Origin: Curvibacter sp. CHRR-16 | GTDB lineage: Bacteria > Pseudomonadota > Gammaproteobacteria > Burkholderiales > Burkholderiaceae_C | NCBI RefSeq assembly: GCF_018474005.1 | Contig: NZ_JAHCSH010000009.1 | Span: 1-38,553, forward strand | DNA length: 38,553 bases | Direction: 5' to 3' | Shown: positions 17,193 to 29,410 of the stretch, piece after piece | How the letters are laid out: every line of letters begins with the position of its first letter | Numbering within the stretch: the first letter of the stretch is position 1 | Program-made: the position numbers and the translations under genes | Notes under the pieces: generated by a model | What the model was told of the DNA's origin: nothing | Databases searched by the model: none | The model's input: the letters and a program-made list of their open reading frames with translations, nothing else

Positions 17193-17570
17193 ATGCCAGA
17201 CCAATCAGCTACCACTGCCACGGACGCATACCGCTGGCTCGATACGGCGACTGCGCTTGAGCAGTTGGACGATATTTCCATCGTGCGGGATATGCTGGCC
17301 ATGGTGCTGGGCAGTTTGGAGGGGGATTTGCAAGCGATTGCCGACTACCTCTTAGCTGGCGATGTGACAGGGGCACAAACGCTGCTGCATCCGCTCAAAG
17401 GGTTTTTGCCCATTTTTTGTGTCCAAGACTTGGCCGTTCGCCTGAGTGCAGCGGAAAAAGCTTGCAAAACCGGGGATGTGGCAGGGGTCACTATGCTGTT
17501 TAACGAAGTGCGACCCCACCTGCAGCAATTGGCCGATGAGATCCGGCACTATTTGCAGACCCCGGTATGA
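17193..17570 (+). CDS. Hpt domain protein (orphan histidine phosphotransfer protein)
   Basis: A 125-residue protein consisting of one histidine phosphotransfer four-helix bundle. The phospho-accepting histidine is His66 in LLHPLKGFLPIF, matching the HxLKG core of Hpt domains. The acidic/hydrophobic helices before (SLEGDLQAIADYL) and after (LSAAEKACKTGD) fit the fold. No sensor kinase or response regulator lies nearby, so it is an orphan phosphorelay component whose partners are encoded elsewhere. It diverges from dapC and ends 34 bp before smc. An unphosphorylated regulatory role is possible. Confidence 0.85.
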   Translation: MPDQSATTATDAYRWLDTATALEQLDDISIVRDMLAMVLGSLEGDLQAIADYLLAGDVTGAQTLLHPLKGFLPIFCVQDLAVRLSAAEKACKTGDVAGVTMLFNEVRPHLQQLADEIRHYLQTPV

Positions 17571-17604
17571 TCCGCCCCTTTTTTACTAGCCTGCTTGCTT
17601 TGCT

Positions 17605-20600
17605 GTGCGCCTGAATTCGATCAAGCTCTCGGGCTTTAAGTCCTTTGCCGAACCCACCAACTTCATGCTGCCGGGGCAGCTGGTGGGAGTGGTCGGCCCC
17701 AACGGTTGTGGCAAGTCCAACATCATGGACGCCGTGCGCTGGGTGCTGGGTGAGAGCAAGGCCAGCGAATTGCGTGGCGAGTCCATGCAGGACGTTATTT
17801 TTAACGGTACCACCACCCGCAAGCAGGCCAGTCGCGCCAGCGTGGAATTGGTGTTCAGCAACGAGCAAGGGCGCGCCGGTGGCCAGTGGAACCAGTTTGC
17901 CGAAATCGCCGTCAAGCGCGTGCTCACGCGTGACGGCACCAGCAGCTACTTCATCAATAACCAGCCCGTGCGCCGCCGCGACGTGCAAGACGTGTTTCTG
18001 GGCACGGGTTTGGGGCCTCGGGCTTACGCCATCATCGGGCAGGGAACGATCAGCCGCATCATCGAATCCAAGCCTGAAGAGCTGCGCCTCTTCCTCGAAG
18101 AAGCCGCGGGCGTCTCCAAATACAAAGAGCGCCGCCGCGAGACCGAAAACCGCCTGCACGACACGCGCGAGAACCTGACCCGCGTGGACGACATCCTGCG
18201 TGAACTCAATGCCAACCTCGACAAGCTGGAAAAGCAGGCCGAGGTAGCGCAAAAGTACAACGCGCTGCAGGCCGAGGTGACGCTCAAGCAGCAGCAGCAG
18301 TGGTTTCTCAAACGCGCAGAGGCACTGGCCGACCAGTCCAAGGTGCAGTCCGACGGGCTGGCTGCCGTCAACGCGCTGGAGGCCCGCATGGCCGATCTGC
18401 GCCACATCGAGGCCGACTTGGAGACCGTGCGCCAAGCGCACTACGCCGCAGGCGACAAGGTCAACCAAGCCCAAGGGCTGTTGTACGAAGCCAGCACCGA
18501 TGTGGGGCGTTTGGAGGCCGAAATCCGCTTTGTCGTGGAAGGCCGCCAGCGCGTGGAGCAACGCCTACGCACCCTGCAAGAGCAGCTAGACCAGTGGGCC
18601 GTGCGCCGTGAGGATGCCTTGGCCGAAACCGAACGCTTGGCCGAGCTGGCCGCGCACGGGCAAGAGCAAGCCGAAATGCTGGCAGCCCAAGTGGAGGAGC
18701 AGTCTATGCAACTGCCCGACCAAGAAGATACCGTGGCTCGCGCCCAGGAAGCGGCCAATACGCAGCGCCACAGCGTCACCCAGGTGCAGCAAAGCATCCA
18801 AGTGCTGGCCGTGGAGCAGCGCAATATGGACGAGCAACTGCGCCAACTGAACCAACGTTTGGAGCGCCTGAGCGCCGACCGTAACAACCTGCAAATGCCC
18901 GACGAAGGCCGCTTGCGCGAATCCCAAGCCGAACTGGATGCTGTGCAAGAAGACGCTGAAGTGGCCAATGCCCGCCTGCAGGACTTGCAAGACAGCGTGC
19001 CCCAACTGGACGAAGCACGCCGCATCCAGCAGCAAACCGTGAACGATGAAGCGGCCAAGATGGCCGATTTGTCCGCCCGCTTGGAAGCCCTCAAGACTCT
19101 GCAAGAAAAGGTCAAGACCGATGGCAAATTGCAGCCTTGGCTGGCCAAGCACGGGCTGGACCATTTGCAAGGACTGTGGAGCCGTCTGCACATAGAGCCT
19201 GGCTGGGAAAACGCCCTCGAATCCGCTCTGCGCGAGCGCCTCTCGGCACTGGAAGTGTCGCGCCTAGAGATGCTGCGCTCTTTTGCCAGCGATGCACCGC
19301 CTGCCAAGCTGAGCTTTTACAGCCCACCCAGCGCCAGTGGTGCCTTGCCTGCCAGTACTTTGCCCCGCTTGGTGGACTTGCTGCGCGTGCACGATGCCGC
19401 CCAGCGCGCCGTACTGGCCGACTGGTTGGCCGCGTGCTTCACCGCCAACAGTTTGGAGGACGCATTGGCCCAGCGCAGCCAGTTGCAGCCCGGGCAAACC
19501 ATCTATGTCAAGACTGGCCACTGGGTCAGCGCGCACAGCATGGGCTTTTATGCCCAAGACAGCGAGCAAGCGGGCATGCTGGCGCGTGCGCAAGAGATTG
19601 AAAACTTGGAAAAGCAATTGCGTGCCCAGCAGTTGATGGCCGATGAGAGCCGCACGGCGCTGGCCCGCGCCGAAGCCGCTTACGCCGAGGCCGCCCAGCG
19701 TTTGGTGGTCGCACGCAAAGACGCCAGTGACAGCCAAGCCCGTGCCCACGGCTTGCAGGTGCAAGTGCTGCAACTGCAACAGCAACTGGAGCAAAGCCGC
19801 TCGCGCAGCGCCCAGATCGAGGCCGATATGGCCGAAATCACCGCACAAATGGAAGACCTGCAAGAGCGCAAGGCCGAGGCCGAAGGGCGCTTTGAAACGC
19901 TGGATATGCAGCTGGCCGAAAGCCAAGAGCGCCATGCTGAGTTGGAAGAAAAAGTGCTCGATGCCCAGCGCCGCTTGGCACAAGCCCGCGAGCAGCAGCG
20001 CACACTGGAGCGCCAAGCCCAAGAGGCCCAGTTTGCCCAGCGCACCTTGGAGGCGCGCCAAGCCGAGTTGGCCCGCTCGGTGGAGACGGCAGATCAGCAA
20101 AGCCGCAGCCTGCACGATGAAATGCAGCGCGCCCAAGACGAGTTGGCTCGCCTGAGTGATGCCGCCGCCCAAGGCGGCCTGCAAAGCGCGTTGGAACTCA
20201 AAATGCAGCGCGAGCAAGAGCTGGCCGCGCGCCGCAGCGAATACGACGACCTGACCAACAAACTGCGCGCCAGCGATGAGCGCCGCATGCAGTTGGAGCG
20301 CGAATTGGAGCCACTGCGCCAGCGCATCACCGAATTCCAGCTCAAAGAGCAAGCCGCGCGTTTGGGCTTTGAACAATTTGACAAGCAATTGGCGCAAGCC
20401 AATGCCGATATGGCCCTGCTGGAGCAAAGCATTGCCGATGGCAGCGTGCGTTTGTTCGGTTTGCAATCCGAGATTGAGCGCCTCATGCGCGAGATTGCCG
20501 CTTTGGGCGCGGTCAACCTGGCTGCGCTGGACGAACTGGCTGCGGCGCGTGAGCGCAAGCAGTTCCTCGACGCACAAAACGCCGACCTGACCCAAGCCAT

Positions 20601-21117
20601 GAACACGCTGGAAGACGCTATCCGCAAGATCGATGGCGAAACCCGCGAGTTGCTGCAAAGCACCTTCGACCAGGTGAACAGCCACTTTGGCCGTATGTTC
20701 CCCGAGCTCTTTGGTGGCGGCAATGCCCGCTTGGTCATGAGCGGAGAAGAAATTTTGGATGCCGGCGTGCAAGTTATTGCCCAGCCGCCGGGTAAGAAAA
20801 ACCAAACCATTCACCTGCTCTCGGGCGGGGAGAAGGCGCTCACCGCCATCGCGCTGGTGTTTGCCATTTTTCAGCTCAACCCAGCACCGTTTTGCTTGCT
20901 GGACGAGGTGGATGCGCCGCTGGACGATGCCAATACCGAGCGTTATGCCAAGTTGGTCGCCAGCATGAGCAAGGGAACCCAGTTTCTCTTCATCAGCCAC
21001 AACAAGATAGCCATGGAAATGGCCGAGCAGCTCATCGGCGTCACCATGCAGGAGCAAGGCGTCTCCCGCATCGTGGCGGTGGATATGGAGTCCGCCGTTT
21101 CCATGGCCCATGCTTGA
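17605..21117 (+). CDS. smc: Chromosome segregation protein SMC
   Basis: A 1170-residue SMC ATPase. The N-terminal head has Walker A GPNGCGKSN (about 32-40). Two very long Gln/Glu/Ala-rich coiled coils (about 170-500 and 660-1010) flank a hinge domain (about 505-650, KHGLDHLQGLWSRL). The C-terminal head has signature LLSGGEKALTA, Walker B FCLLDEVDAPLDDAN and D-loop. It forms a dimer that with ScpA/ScpB loads on DNA and aligns chromosome arms. The start used is GTG at 17605, since MRLNSIKLSGFKSFAEPT aligns with the family N-terminus. A zipA-like gene and ligA follow, the usual order in Burkholderiales. Confidence 0.97.
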   Translation: MRLNSIKLSGFKSFAEPTNFMLPGQLVGVVGPNGCGKSNIMDAVRWVLGESKASELRGESMQDVIFNGTTTRKQASRASVELVFSNEQGRAGGQWNQFAEIAVKRVLTRDGTSSYFINNQPVRRRDVQDVFLGTGLGPRAYAIIGQGTISRIIESKPEELRLFLEEAAGVSKYKERRRETENRLHDTRENLTRVDDILRELNANLDKLEKQAEVAQKYNALQAEVTLKQQQQWFLKRAEALADQSKVQSDGLAAVNALEARMADLRHIEADLETVRQAHYAAGDKVNQAQGLLYEASTDVGRLEAEIRFVVEGRQRVEQRLRTLQEQLDQWAVRREDALAETERLAELAAHGQEQAEMLAAQVEEQSMQLPDQEDTVARAQEAANTQRHSVTQVQQSIQVLAVEQRNMDEQLRQLNQRLERLSADRNNLQMPDEGRLRESQAELDAVQEDAEVANARLQDLQDSVPQLDEARRIQQQTVNDEAAKMADLSARLEALKTLQEKVKTDGKLQPWLAKHGLDHLQGLWSRLHIEPGWENALESALRERLSALEVSRLEMLRSFASDAPPAKLSFYSPPSASGALPASTLPRLVDLLRVHDAAQRAVLADWLAACFTANSLEDALAQRSQLQPGQTIYVKTGHWVSAHSMGFYAQDSEQAGMLARAQEIENLEKQLRAQQLMADESRTALARAEAAYAEAAQRLVVARKDASDSQARAHGLQVQVLQLQQQLEQSRSRSAQIEADMAEITAQMEDLQERKAEAEGRFETLDMQLAESQERHAELEEKVLDAQRRLAQAREQQRTLERQAQEAQFAQRTLEARQAELARSVETADQQSRSLHDEMQRAQDELARLSDAAAQGGLQSALELKMQREQELAARRSEYDDLTNKLRASDERRMQLERELEPLRQRITEFQLKEQAARLGFEQFDKQLAQANADMALLEQSIADGSVRLFGLQSEIERLMREIAALGAVNLAALDELAAARERKQFLDAQNADLTQAMNTLEDAIRKIDGETRELLQSTFDQVNSHFGRMFPELFGGGNARLVMSGEEILDAGVQVIAQPPGKKNQTIHLLSGGEKALTAIALVFAIFQLNPAPFCLLDEVDAPLDDANTERYAKLVASMSKGTQFLFISHNKIAMEMAEQLIGVTMQEQGVSRIVAVDMESAVSMAHA

Positions 21118-21136
21118 ATCAACCGATAGTCAAACC

Positions 21137-22198
21137 ATGAGTACTCTTCAACTAGGACTGGCAGTGGCAGGCGGCGTGGTGCTCGCTGCCATGGTGGCCC
21201 ACAGCGCTTGGGCTTCGCGCCGCAACACGCCGCGTCAACCCCAGCACCCCAGTGCTGACCCGCAGCAAGAGCCCAGCCTGCACGGTGACGACATGCCCGA
21301 CACCGTCCCCATGGAGTCCATGCTGGACGAGTTTGGCAGTGCCAAACCCGCTTCCCTGCAGCCGCGTAAGCCAGCCATGGATGCCCTTATCGACGTTATC
21401 GCCACTGTGGCGCTGGATCCCCATACCCCCGCGGTGCTGGGGGAGGTGGCCTTGGCTGCCTTGCCTGCTAGCTTGCGCGCAGGCTCCAAACCCATGCTGG
21501 TGGAGGGCTACAACCTGCAGTCGCTGCTGTGGGAATTGCCCGCGGTGGGGCAGCGCTATGGTGGTTTTCAGGTTGGCGTGCAGTTGGCCAACCGCTCGGG
21601 GGCGCTCAATGAGATCGAGTTTTCTGAGTTCGTCGCCAAAACCCAAGCCTTTGCCGATGCTTTGTCGGCCTCGCCCGAATTTCCCGACATGCTGCACGAA
21701 GTGGCGCGTGCCAAAGAGTTGGATCAGTTTGCCAGCGCCCACGATGCGCAGCTGGCTTTCAGCATCCGTGCCCGCAGCGCTGCTTGGAGCATTCCATTCA
21801 TCCAGCAATGCGTGGCCCAGCAGGGCTTTGTGGCTGGTGTGATCCCCGGTCGCCTGGTGTTGCCCACGGCGCAAGAAGGTTTGCCCCCCGTGCTGGTGCT
21901 GCAATTCGATTCCCAAGTAGCGCTGTCCGATGATCCGCTGCACAGCGCCATTCGTGCGCTGACGCTGCAGCTCGATGTGGCCCATGTGGCACAAGACGAA
22001 CGCCCCTTTGAACGCATGCGCGCTGTGGCCAATGCCTTGGCTGTGCAGATGGATGGCGTGGTGACTGACGACCAAGGCAATCCCTTGTTGGAGCCCAGCT
22101 TGGATGCTATTGCGAACGATCTGCAAGGGCTGTACGCTGCGCTGGAGCAGCACGACCTCAAGGCAGGTTCGCCCCAAGCGCGTCGCTTATTTAGTTAA
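21137..22198 (+). CDS. ZipA-like cell division protein (FtsZ-binding C-terminal domain)
   Basis: 353 residues from the ATG at 21137. An N-terminal membrane anchor (LQLGLAVAGGVVLAAMVAHSAW) is followed by a Pro/Gln-rich linker and a C-terminal globular domain (about 230-345) with an alternating strand pattern, as in ZipA: FSIRARSAAWSIPFIQQCVAQ and PVLVLQFDSQVAL. ZipA-type proteins tether FtsZ to the membrane at the septum. An in-frame ATG at 21110 would overlap smc by 8 nt; I chose 21137 because the membrane helix then starts right after the N-terminus, but neither site has a clear ribosome-binding site. The central part is poorly conserved, as is normal for the family. Confidence 0.75.
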   Translation: MSTLQLGLAVAGGVVLAAMVAHSAWASRRNTPRQPQHPSADPQQEPSLHGDDMPDTVPMESMLDEFGSAKPASLQPRKPAMDALIDVIATVALDPHTPAVLGEVALAALPASLRAGSKPMLVEGYNLQSLLWELPAVGQRYGGFQVGVQLANRSGALNEIEFSEFVAKTQAFADALSASPEFPDMLHEVARAKELDQFASAHDAQLAFSIRARSAAWSIPFIQQCVAQQGFVAGVIPGRLVLPTAQEGLPPVLVLQFDSQVALSDDPLHSAIRALTLQLDVAHVAQDERPFERMRAVANALAVQMDGVVTDDQGNPLLEPSLDAIANDLQGLYAALEQHDLKAGSPQARRLFS

Positions 22199-26102
<3,904 letters not shown>

Positions 26103-26106
<4 letters not shown>

Positions 26107-26621
26107 CAGTACGTGAGATTTTAAAAATGGGTGACCCGCGCTTGCTGCGCCAAGCACAGTTGGTCACCGACTTTGACAGCGATGCTTTGCATCTGCTGGT
26201 GCGGGATCTGTGGGACACCATGCATGCGGCCAATGGGGCCGGGCTGGCCGCCCCGCAAATTGGCGTCAACCTGCAGGTGGTCGTCTTTGGCACGGGGCAG
26301 GCCAACCCACGTTATCCCGATCGCCCAGCCGTCCCCCCCACCGTGCTGTGCAATCCGGTGATCACCCCACTGGGGGAGGCGGAGCAGTTGGATTGGGAGG
26401 GCTGTTTGTCTGTACCTGGTTTGCGCGCCGAAGTGCCACGCTGGCAGCGCATACGCTTTACTGGCATGGATCCGTTTGGTGATCCGATAGACCAAACGGT
26501 AGAGGGTTTTCATGCCCGGGTGGTGCAACATGAGTGCGACCACCTCTGGGGCACGCTGTATCCCATGCGGGTGCGCGACTTTGCCTGTTTTGGCTTTGTC
26601 GATGCCTTGCCAACACCATGA
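26103..26621 (+). CDS. def: Peptide deformylase
   Basis: A 172-residue metallohydrolase that removes the formyl group from nascent N-terminal Met. All three motifs are intact: GAGLAAPQ (45-52), EGCLS (99-103, metal-binding Cys101) and HECDH (143-147, two metal-binding His and the catalytic Glu). ATG 26103 was chosen because it overlaps the cyclase stop (ATGA) and gives the family N-terminus MTVREILKMGDPRLL; a longer open frame further upstream lies wholly in another frame of the cyclase. This is probably a second deformylase, because the housekeeping copy usually sits beside fmt; that copy is not visible here. Confidence 0.95.
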
Positions 26622-27100
26622 TGCAAACAGCAGAGCCCAGCACCTCGCCCCCTTGTTATAGCTGGCAGCGACTGGACGACTTCACGCCCCGCGCTTTGCA
26701 TGCCTTGTTGCAAGCACGGGTGGCGGTGTTTGTAGTGGAGCAAAACTGCCCTTACCAAGAGCTGGATGACTACGACTTGGATGCATGGCACCTGCAAGTG
26801 CACTGCAATGGGCAGTTGGCCGCCTGTGCCCGTGTCTTGCCACCGGGGAGTAAGTTTGCCCAAGCCTCCATCGGGCGCGTGTTGGTGCTGCCAGCTTTTC
26901 GAGCCCAGAAGCTGGGGCATGGGCTCATGGCCGAGGCGCTGCGCTTTAGCCTCAGCCAGCACCCCGGGTCTGGTGTGGCGCTGTCAGCCCAAGCGCATTT
27001 GCAGGGCTTTTATGGTGCTTGGGGCTTTGTGGCCAGCAGCGAGGTTTATTGGGAAGACGGCATACCCCATGTGGATATGCTGCGCCCTGCCAAGTCCTGA
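26618..27100 (+). CDS. elaA: ElaA-type GNAT acetyltransferase
   Basis: A 160-residue GNAT-fold protein. YSWQRLDDFTPRALHALLQARVAVFVVEQNCPYQELD at the N-terminus and the acetyl-CoA loop segment IGRVLVLPAFRAQKLGHGLM match the ElaA family; the C-terminal QAHLQGFYGAWGFVASSEVYWEDGIPH is also characteristic. The substrate of ElaA proteins is not established. ATG 26618 overlaps the def stop (ATGA); a second ATG follows directly at 26621. The 3' end runs 55 bp into the convergent racemase-like gene. The call is firm at family level. Confidence 0.88.
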   Translation: MMQTAEPSTSPPCYSWQRLDDFTPRALHALLQARVAVFVVEQNCPYQELDDYDLDAWHLQVHCNGQLAACARVLPPGSKFAQASIGRVLVLPAFRAQKLGHGLMAEALRFSLSQHPGSGVALSAQAHLQGFYGAWGFVASSEVYWEDGIPHVDMLRPAKS

Positions 27101-27819
27101 AGGGCTGGGCTAAGTCCCTGCCACGCAGGCATGGCAGCGGCAATGTGTTCGCTATTACCCTCGGCGTCCTGTGCCAAGCCCAAGGCATAGGCCAGGCCTG
27201 CAGAGACGCTGTCAATCAGCGGCACATGCACGCTAGCTTGCATGCGCTGGGCAAAACCAGCCAATCCAGCCCCACCAATGATGATGCTGCGCACGGACGC
27301 ATCTCTGGCAATGCGCTGGCATACCGTTGTGAGTTGGGTAATGGCTTGGCTGGGGTTTTGCAGCATGTGGGCTCCGGTCATATCGACCGTTTCTATGCTG
27401 TGCAGCATGTCTGCCATGCCCAGGCTGTAGGCCAAACGTTCCAGCATGGGTTTCCACGCAGCGCCCCCCGTGACAACGGCAAAGGGCCCCATTTCACAGG
27501 CTTGTTCAAAGGCCGCTTCGGCCAGTCCGGTCACGGGTACGGGGCAGAGCTGGCGCAAGGCCAGCAAACCCGGATCGCCAAAGCAGGCGATCAGCACCGC
27601 ATCAGGGGGCGGGGCTTGCATGGCGTGTGCCCACGCATCCAATACGGCCAAGCCGGCGACAGCGTAGCTGGCTTCGCAGGCTATATAGGGTGCACCCAAG
27701 CGGGCGGTATGCACTTGCCAGCTTTGCGAGGCGGCCGGGTACAGCATGCGCGTGTGTTCCCACAGGCGCTCGCTGACCGTGGTACTGGTGTTGGGGTTGA
27801 TGAGCAACAAGTGCGGCAT
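27046..27819 (-). CDS. Asp/Glu/hydantoin racemase-family protein lacking the second cysteine
   Basis: A 257-residue two-lobed protein. It opens with LLINPNTSTTVSERLW, the phosphate/carboxylate-binding start of the hydantoin/allantoin racemase group. The first catalytic cysteine is Cys79 in IACFGDPG. The second, normally in an LGCAG motif, is replaced: residues 180-185 read IIGGAG, so Gly183 stands where Cys is expected. Two-base proton transfer needs both thiols, so this may not be a racemase; a one-cysteine decarboxylase or lyase-like reaction, as in arylmalonate decarboxylase (which keeps the other Cys), is a possible analogy only. It is the last gene of the ABC transporter operon, 4 nt after the GntR regulator. 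Confidence 0.85.
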   Translation of the reverse strand: MPHLLLINPNTSTTVSERLWEHTRMLYPAASQSWQVHTARLGAPYIACEASYAVAGLAVLDAWAHAMQAPPPDAVLIACFGDPGLLALRQLCPVPVTGLAEAAFEQACEMGPFAVVTGGAAWKPMLERLAYSLGMADMLHSIETVDMTGAHMLQNPSQAITQLTTVCQRIARDASVRSIIIGGAGLAGFAQRMQASVHVPLIDSVSAGLAYALGLAQDAEGNSEHIAAAMPAWQGLSPALQDLAGRSISTWGMPSSQ

Positions 27820-27823
27820 GCGC

Positions 27824-28525
27824 TTATTCGGGTTTGAAGAGTTGTTCCAAATCGGGCTCGTTGCTGTTGTCCTGTCCGAACTGGAGTTGGGCTTCTAGCT
27901 GGCGCAAATGCTGTTGCATCAGCACATCGGCGGCGTTGGCATCGCGCAGGCGGATGGCGTCCAGCAGGGCACGGTGTTCGGTGCAACCACAGGCTGTGGC
28001 TTCGGGGCGACCTTGCATGTGGTTGCTGCTGTAGGTCATGAGAATCAGCGAGGTGCGCGATACCAGCTCGCGCAGAATGCGCCCCAGCGTTTGGTGATCG
28101 GCACCGGTGGCAATGTGCAAGTGAAATTCCCCCGAAAGCCGGATGGCGCGGCGCATATCGGCACGCTCGCGGGCTTGTTCCTCGTCGTCGATGCATTGCG
28201 TCAGGGTGGCGATGCTGGCATCGGTGGCTTGGCGCACAAAGCGGCGAACCAAGATGGGTTCGATCATGCGCCGCACCTCAAACACCTCGCGTGCTTCTTG
28301 CTCGGTGGGTTGGGCTACGGTGGCACCTCGGTTGGGGGTGAGGGTGACGATTTGCTCATTGGCTAGCCGCACCAGCACCGGGCGAATGCGCGTGCGGGAC
28401 ACGCCAAATGCAGTAGCCAGTTTTTCTTCTATCAGCTTGGTACCAGGAGGAAGACGGTGGTCCAGTATGGTGGCCACCATGCGTTCGTAAATATCGTTTT
28501 CAGACAGGATGGGGGCTTCAGCCAT
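27824..28525 (-). CDS. GntR-family transcriptional regulator, FCD (FadR) subfamily
   Basis: 233 residues. An N-terminal winged helix-turn-helix (about 8-75: IYERMVATILDHRLPPGTKLIEEKLATAFGVSRTRIRPVL) has the GntR signature. A C-terminal all-helical FCD ligand domain (about 80-215) carries metal/ligand residues in EFHLHIA and TEHRALLDAI. Such regulators sense small carboxylates or sugar acids. It overlaps the end of the upstream permease gene by 8 nt and is followed by the racemase-like gene, so it likely controls its own operon. Two TTTGTATNCAAA palindromes upstream of the operon (32708-32741) fit the GT-N-AC core of FCD-type operators. Confidence 0.92.
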   Translation of the reverse strand: MAEAPILSENDIYERMVATILDHRLPPGTKLIEEKLATAFGVSRTRIRPVLVRLANEQIVTLTPNRGATVAQPTEQEAREVFEVRRMIEPILVRRFVRQATDASIATLTQCIDDEEQARERADMRRAIRLSGEFHLHIATGADHQTLGRILRELVSRTSLILMTYSSNHMQGRPEATACGCTEHRALLDAIRLRDANAADVLMQQHLRQLEAQLQFGQDNSNEPDLEQLFKPE

Positions 28526-29408
28526 GGGTTTGCTTGCCTTTGCGCCGTGACAACCAGATGGAAAGCCCCATTGTCGCGCCGATCACCAGCAGCGACACCA
28601 GCAAAGTAACCGTGCCCAGTGCGTAAATAGCAGGCGTGGTAACGGTGGTGGTCAGTCCTTGCAACTCTAGCGGTAGCGTATTGACATCGCCAATGGCTTG
28701 CGAGGTGCGCGCAATTTCATCCCAGCTCAGCGTAAAGCCCGTCATGCCGATGCCAAAGACTGACGGCAGTATCAGCGGCAGTACCACATGGCGGAAGGTT
28801 TGCCAGTGCGTGGCATTGAGGTCGCGGGCCGCTTCTTCGTAAGACGGGTTGAAGCGGTTGAACACCGCGAACATGATGAGCAGGCCAAAGGGCAGCGTCC
28901 AGCTCAGCTGCGCACCCAAGGCCGACGTGAGCAGCCCCATAGAGGTGTTGAAGTTCTCCAAGCCGTCCTGCCAGTCCAGCCACTGCAGTACGTGTTTGAT
29001 TCCACCATCGAGCAGGCGGAACTCCAGCCCAATGCCCAGCGAGACGATGATGGACGGCATGATGAGGCTGGAGACTGCCACCACAAACAGCGCGTTGCTG
29101 CCCTTGAACTTCTTGCGAAAGGCCAAGCCTGCTGCTACGGCCATGACCATGGTGAGCGCACTGACGATGCCGCCCAGCAGCAAAGAGCGCTTGAGCGCCG
29201 CCCCAATGTCCACCACGCCCAAACCGTTGGCCAGTTCACGAAACCAGTGCAAGGACAGACCACGCAGTGGGAAGGTTAGCCCGCCATCTGGCCCTTGAAA
29301 ACTCAGCACCACAATGACCAGCGTAGGCCCATATAAAAACACCATGAAAGCGGCAAACAGCATGGCCAAAGGCCAAAAACTGCGAGGACGGCGTGCGCCA
29401 GCGTGCAT
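28518..29408 (-). CDS. ABC transporter permease, PotC-like
   Basis: A 296-residue inner-membrane protein with six predicted helices, the first being FWPLAMLFAAFMVFLYGPTLVIVVLSF. The cytoplasmic EAA loop is seen in YEEAARDLNATHWQTFRHVVLPLILPSV (about 190-217), which contacts the ATPase. Sequence class is the spermidine/putrescine-type binding-protein-dependent transporters. ATG 29408 was chosen: it lies 2 nt after the stop of the first permease and removes a non-membrane N-terminal extension. Its end overlaps the regulator gene start by 8 nt. Substrate unknown. Confidence 0.9.
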   Translation of the reverse strand: MHAGARRPRSFWPLAMLFAAFMVFLYGPTLVIVVLSFQGPDGGLTFPLRGLSLHWFRELANGLGVVDIGAALKRSLLLGGIVSALTMVMAVAAGLAFRKKFKGSNALFVVAVSSLIMPSIIVSLGIGLEFRLLDGGIKHVLQWLDWQDGLENFNTSMGLLTSALGAQLSWTLPFGLLIMFAVFNRFNPSYEEAARDLNATHWQTFRHVVLPLILPSVFGIGMTGFTLSWDEIARTSQAIGDVNTLPLELQGLTTTVTTPAIYALGTVTLLVSLLVIGATMGLSIWLSRRKGKQTHG

Positions 29409-29410
29409 GC

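Noticed and set aside
17500..18561. Open frame of 353 codons opposite the 5' end of smc
   Set aside because: Fully antisense to the SMC ATPase head and coiled coil, no supporting start or motif.
19264..21111. Long open frame (615 codons) opposite smc
   Set aside because: It lies wholly antisense to a clear SMC protein; it is a product of the strong codon bias of smc. The translation is low-complexity Leu/Gly/His and shows no domain.
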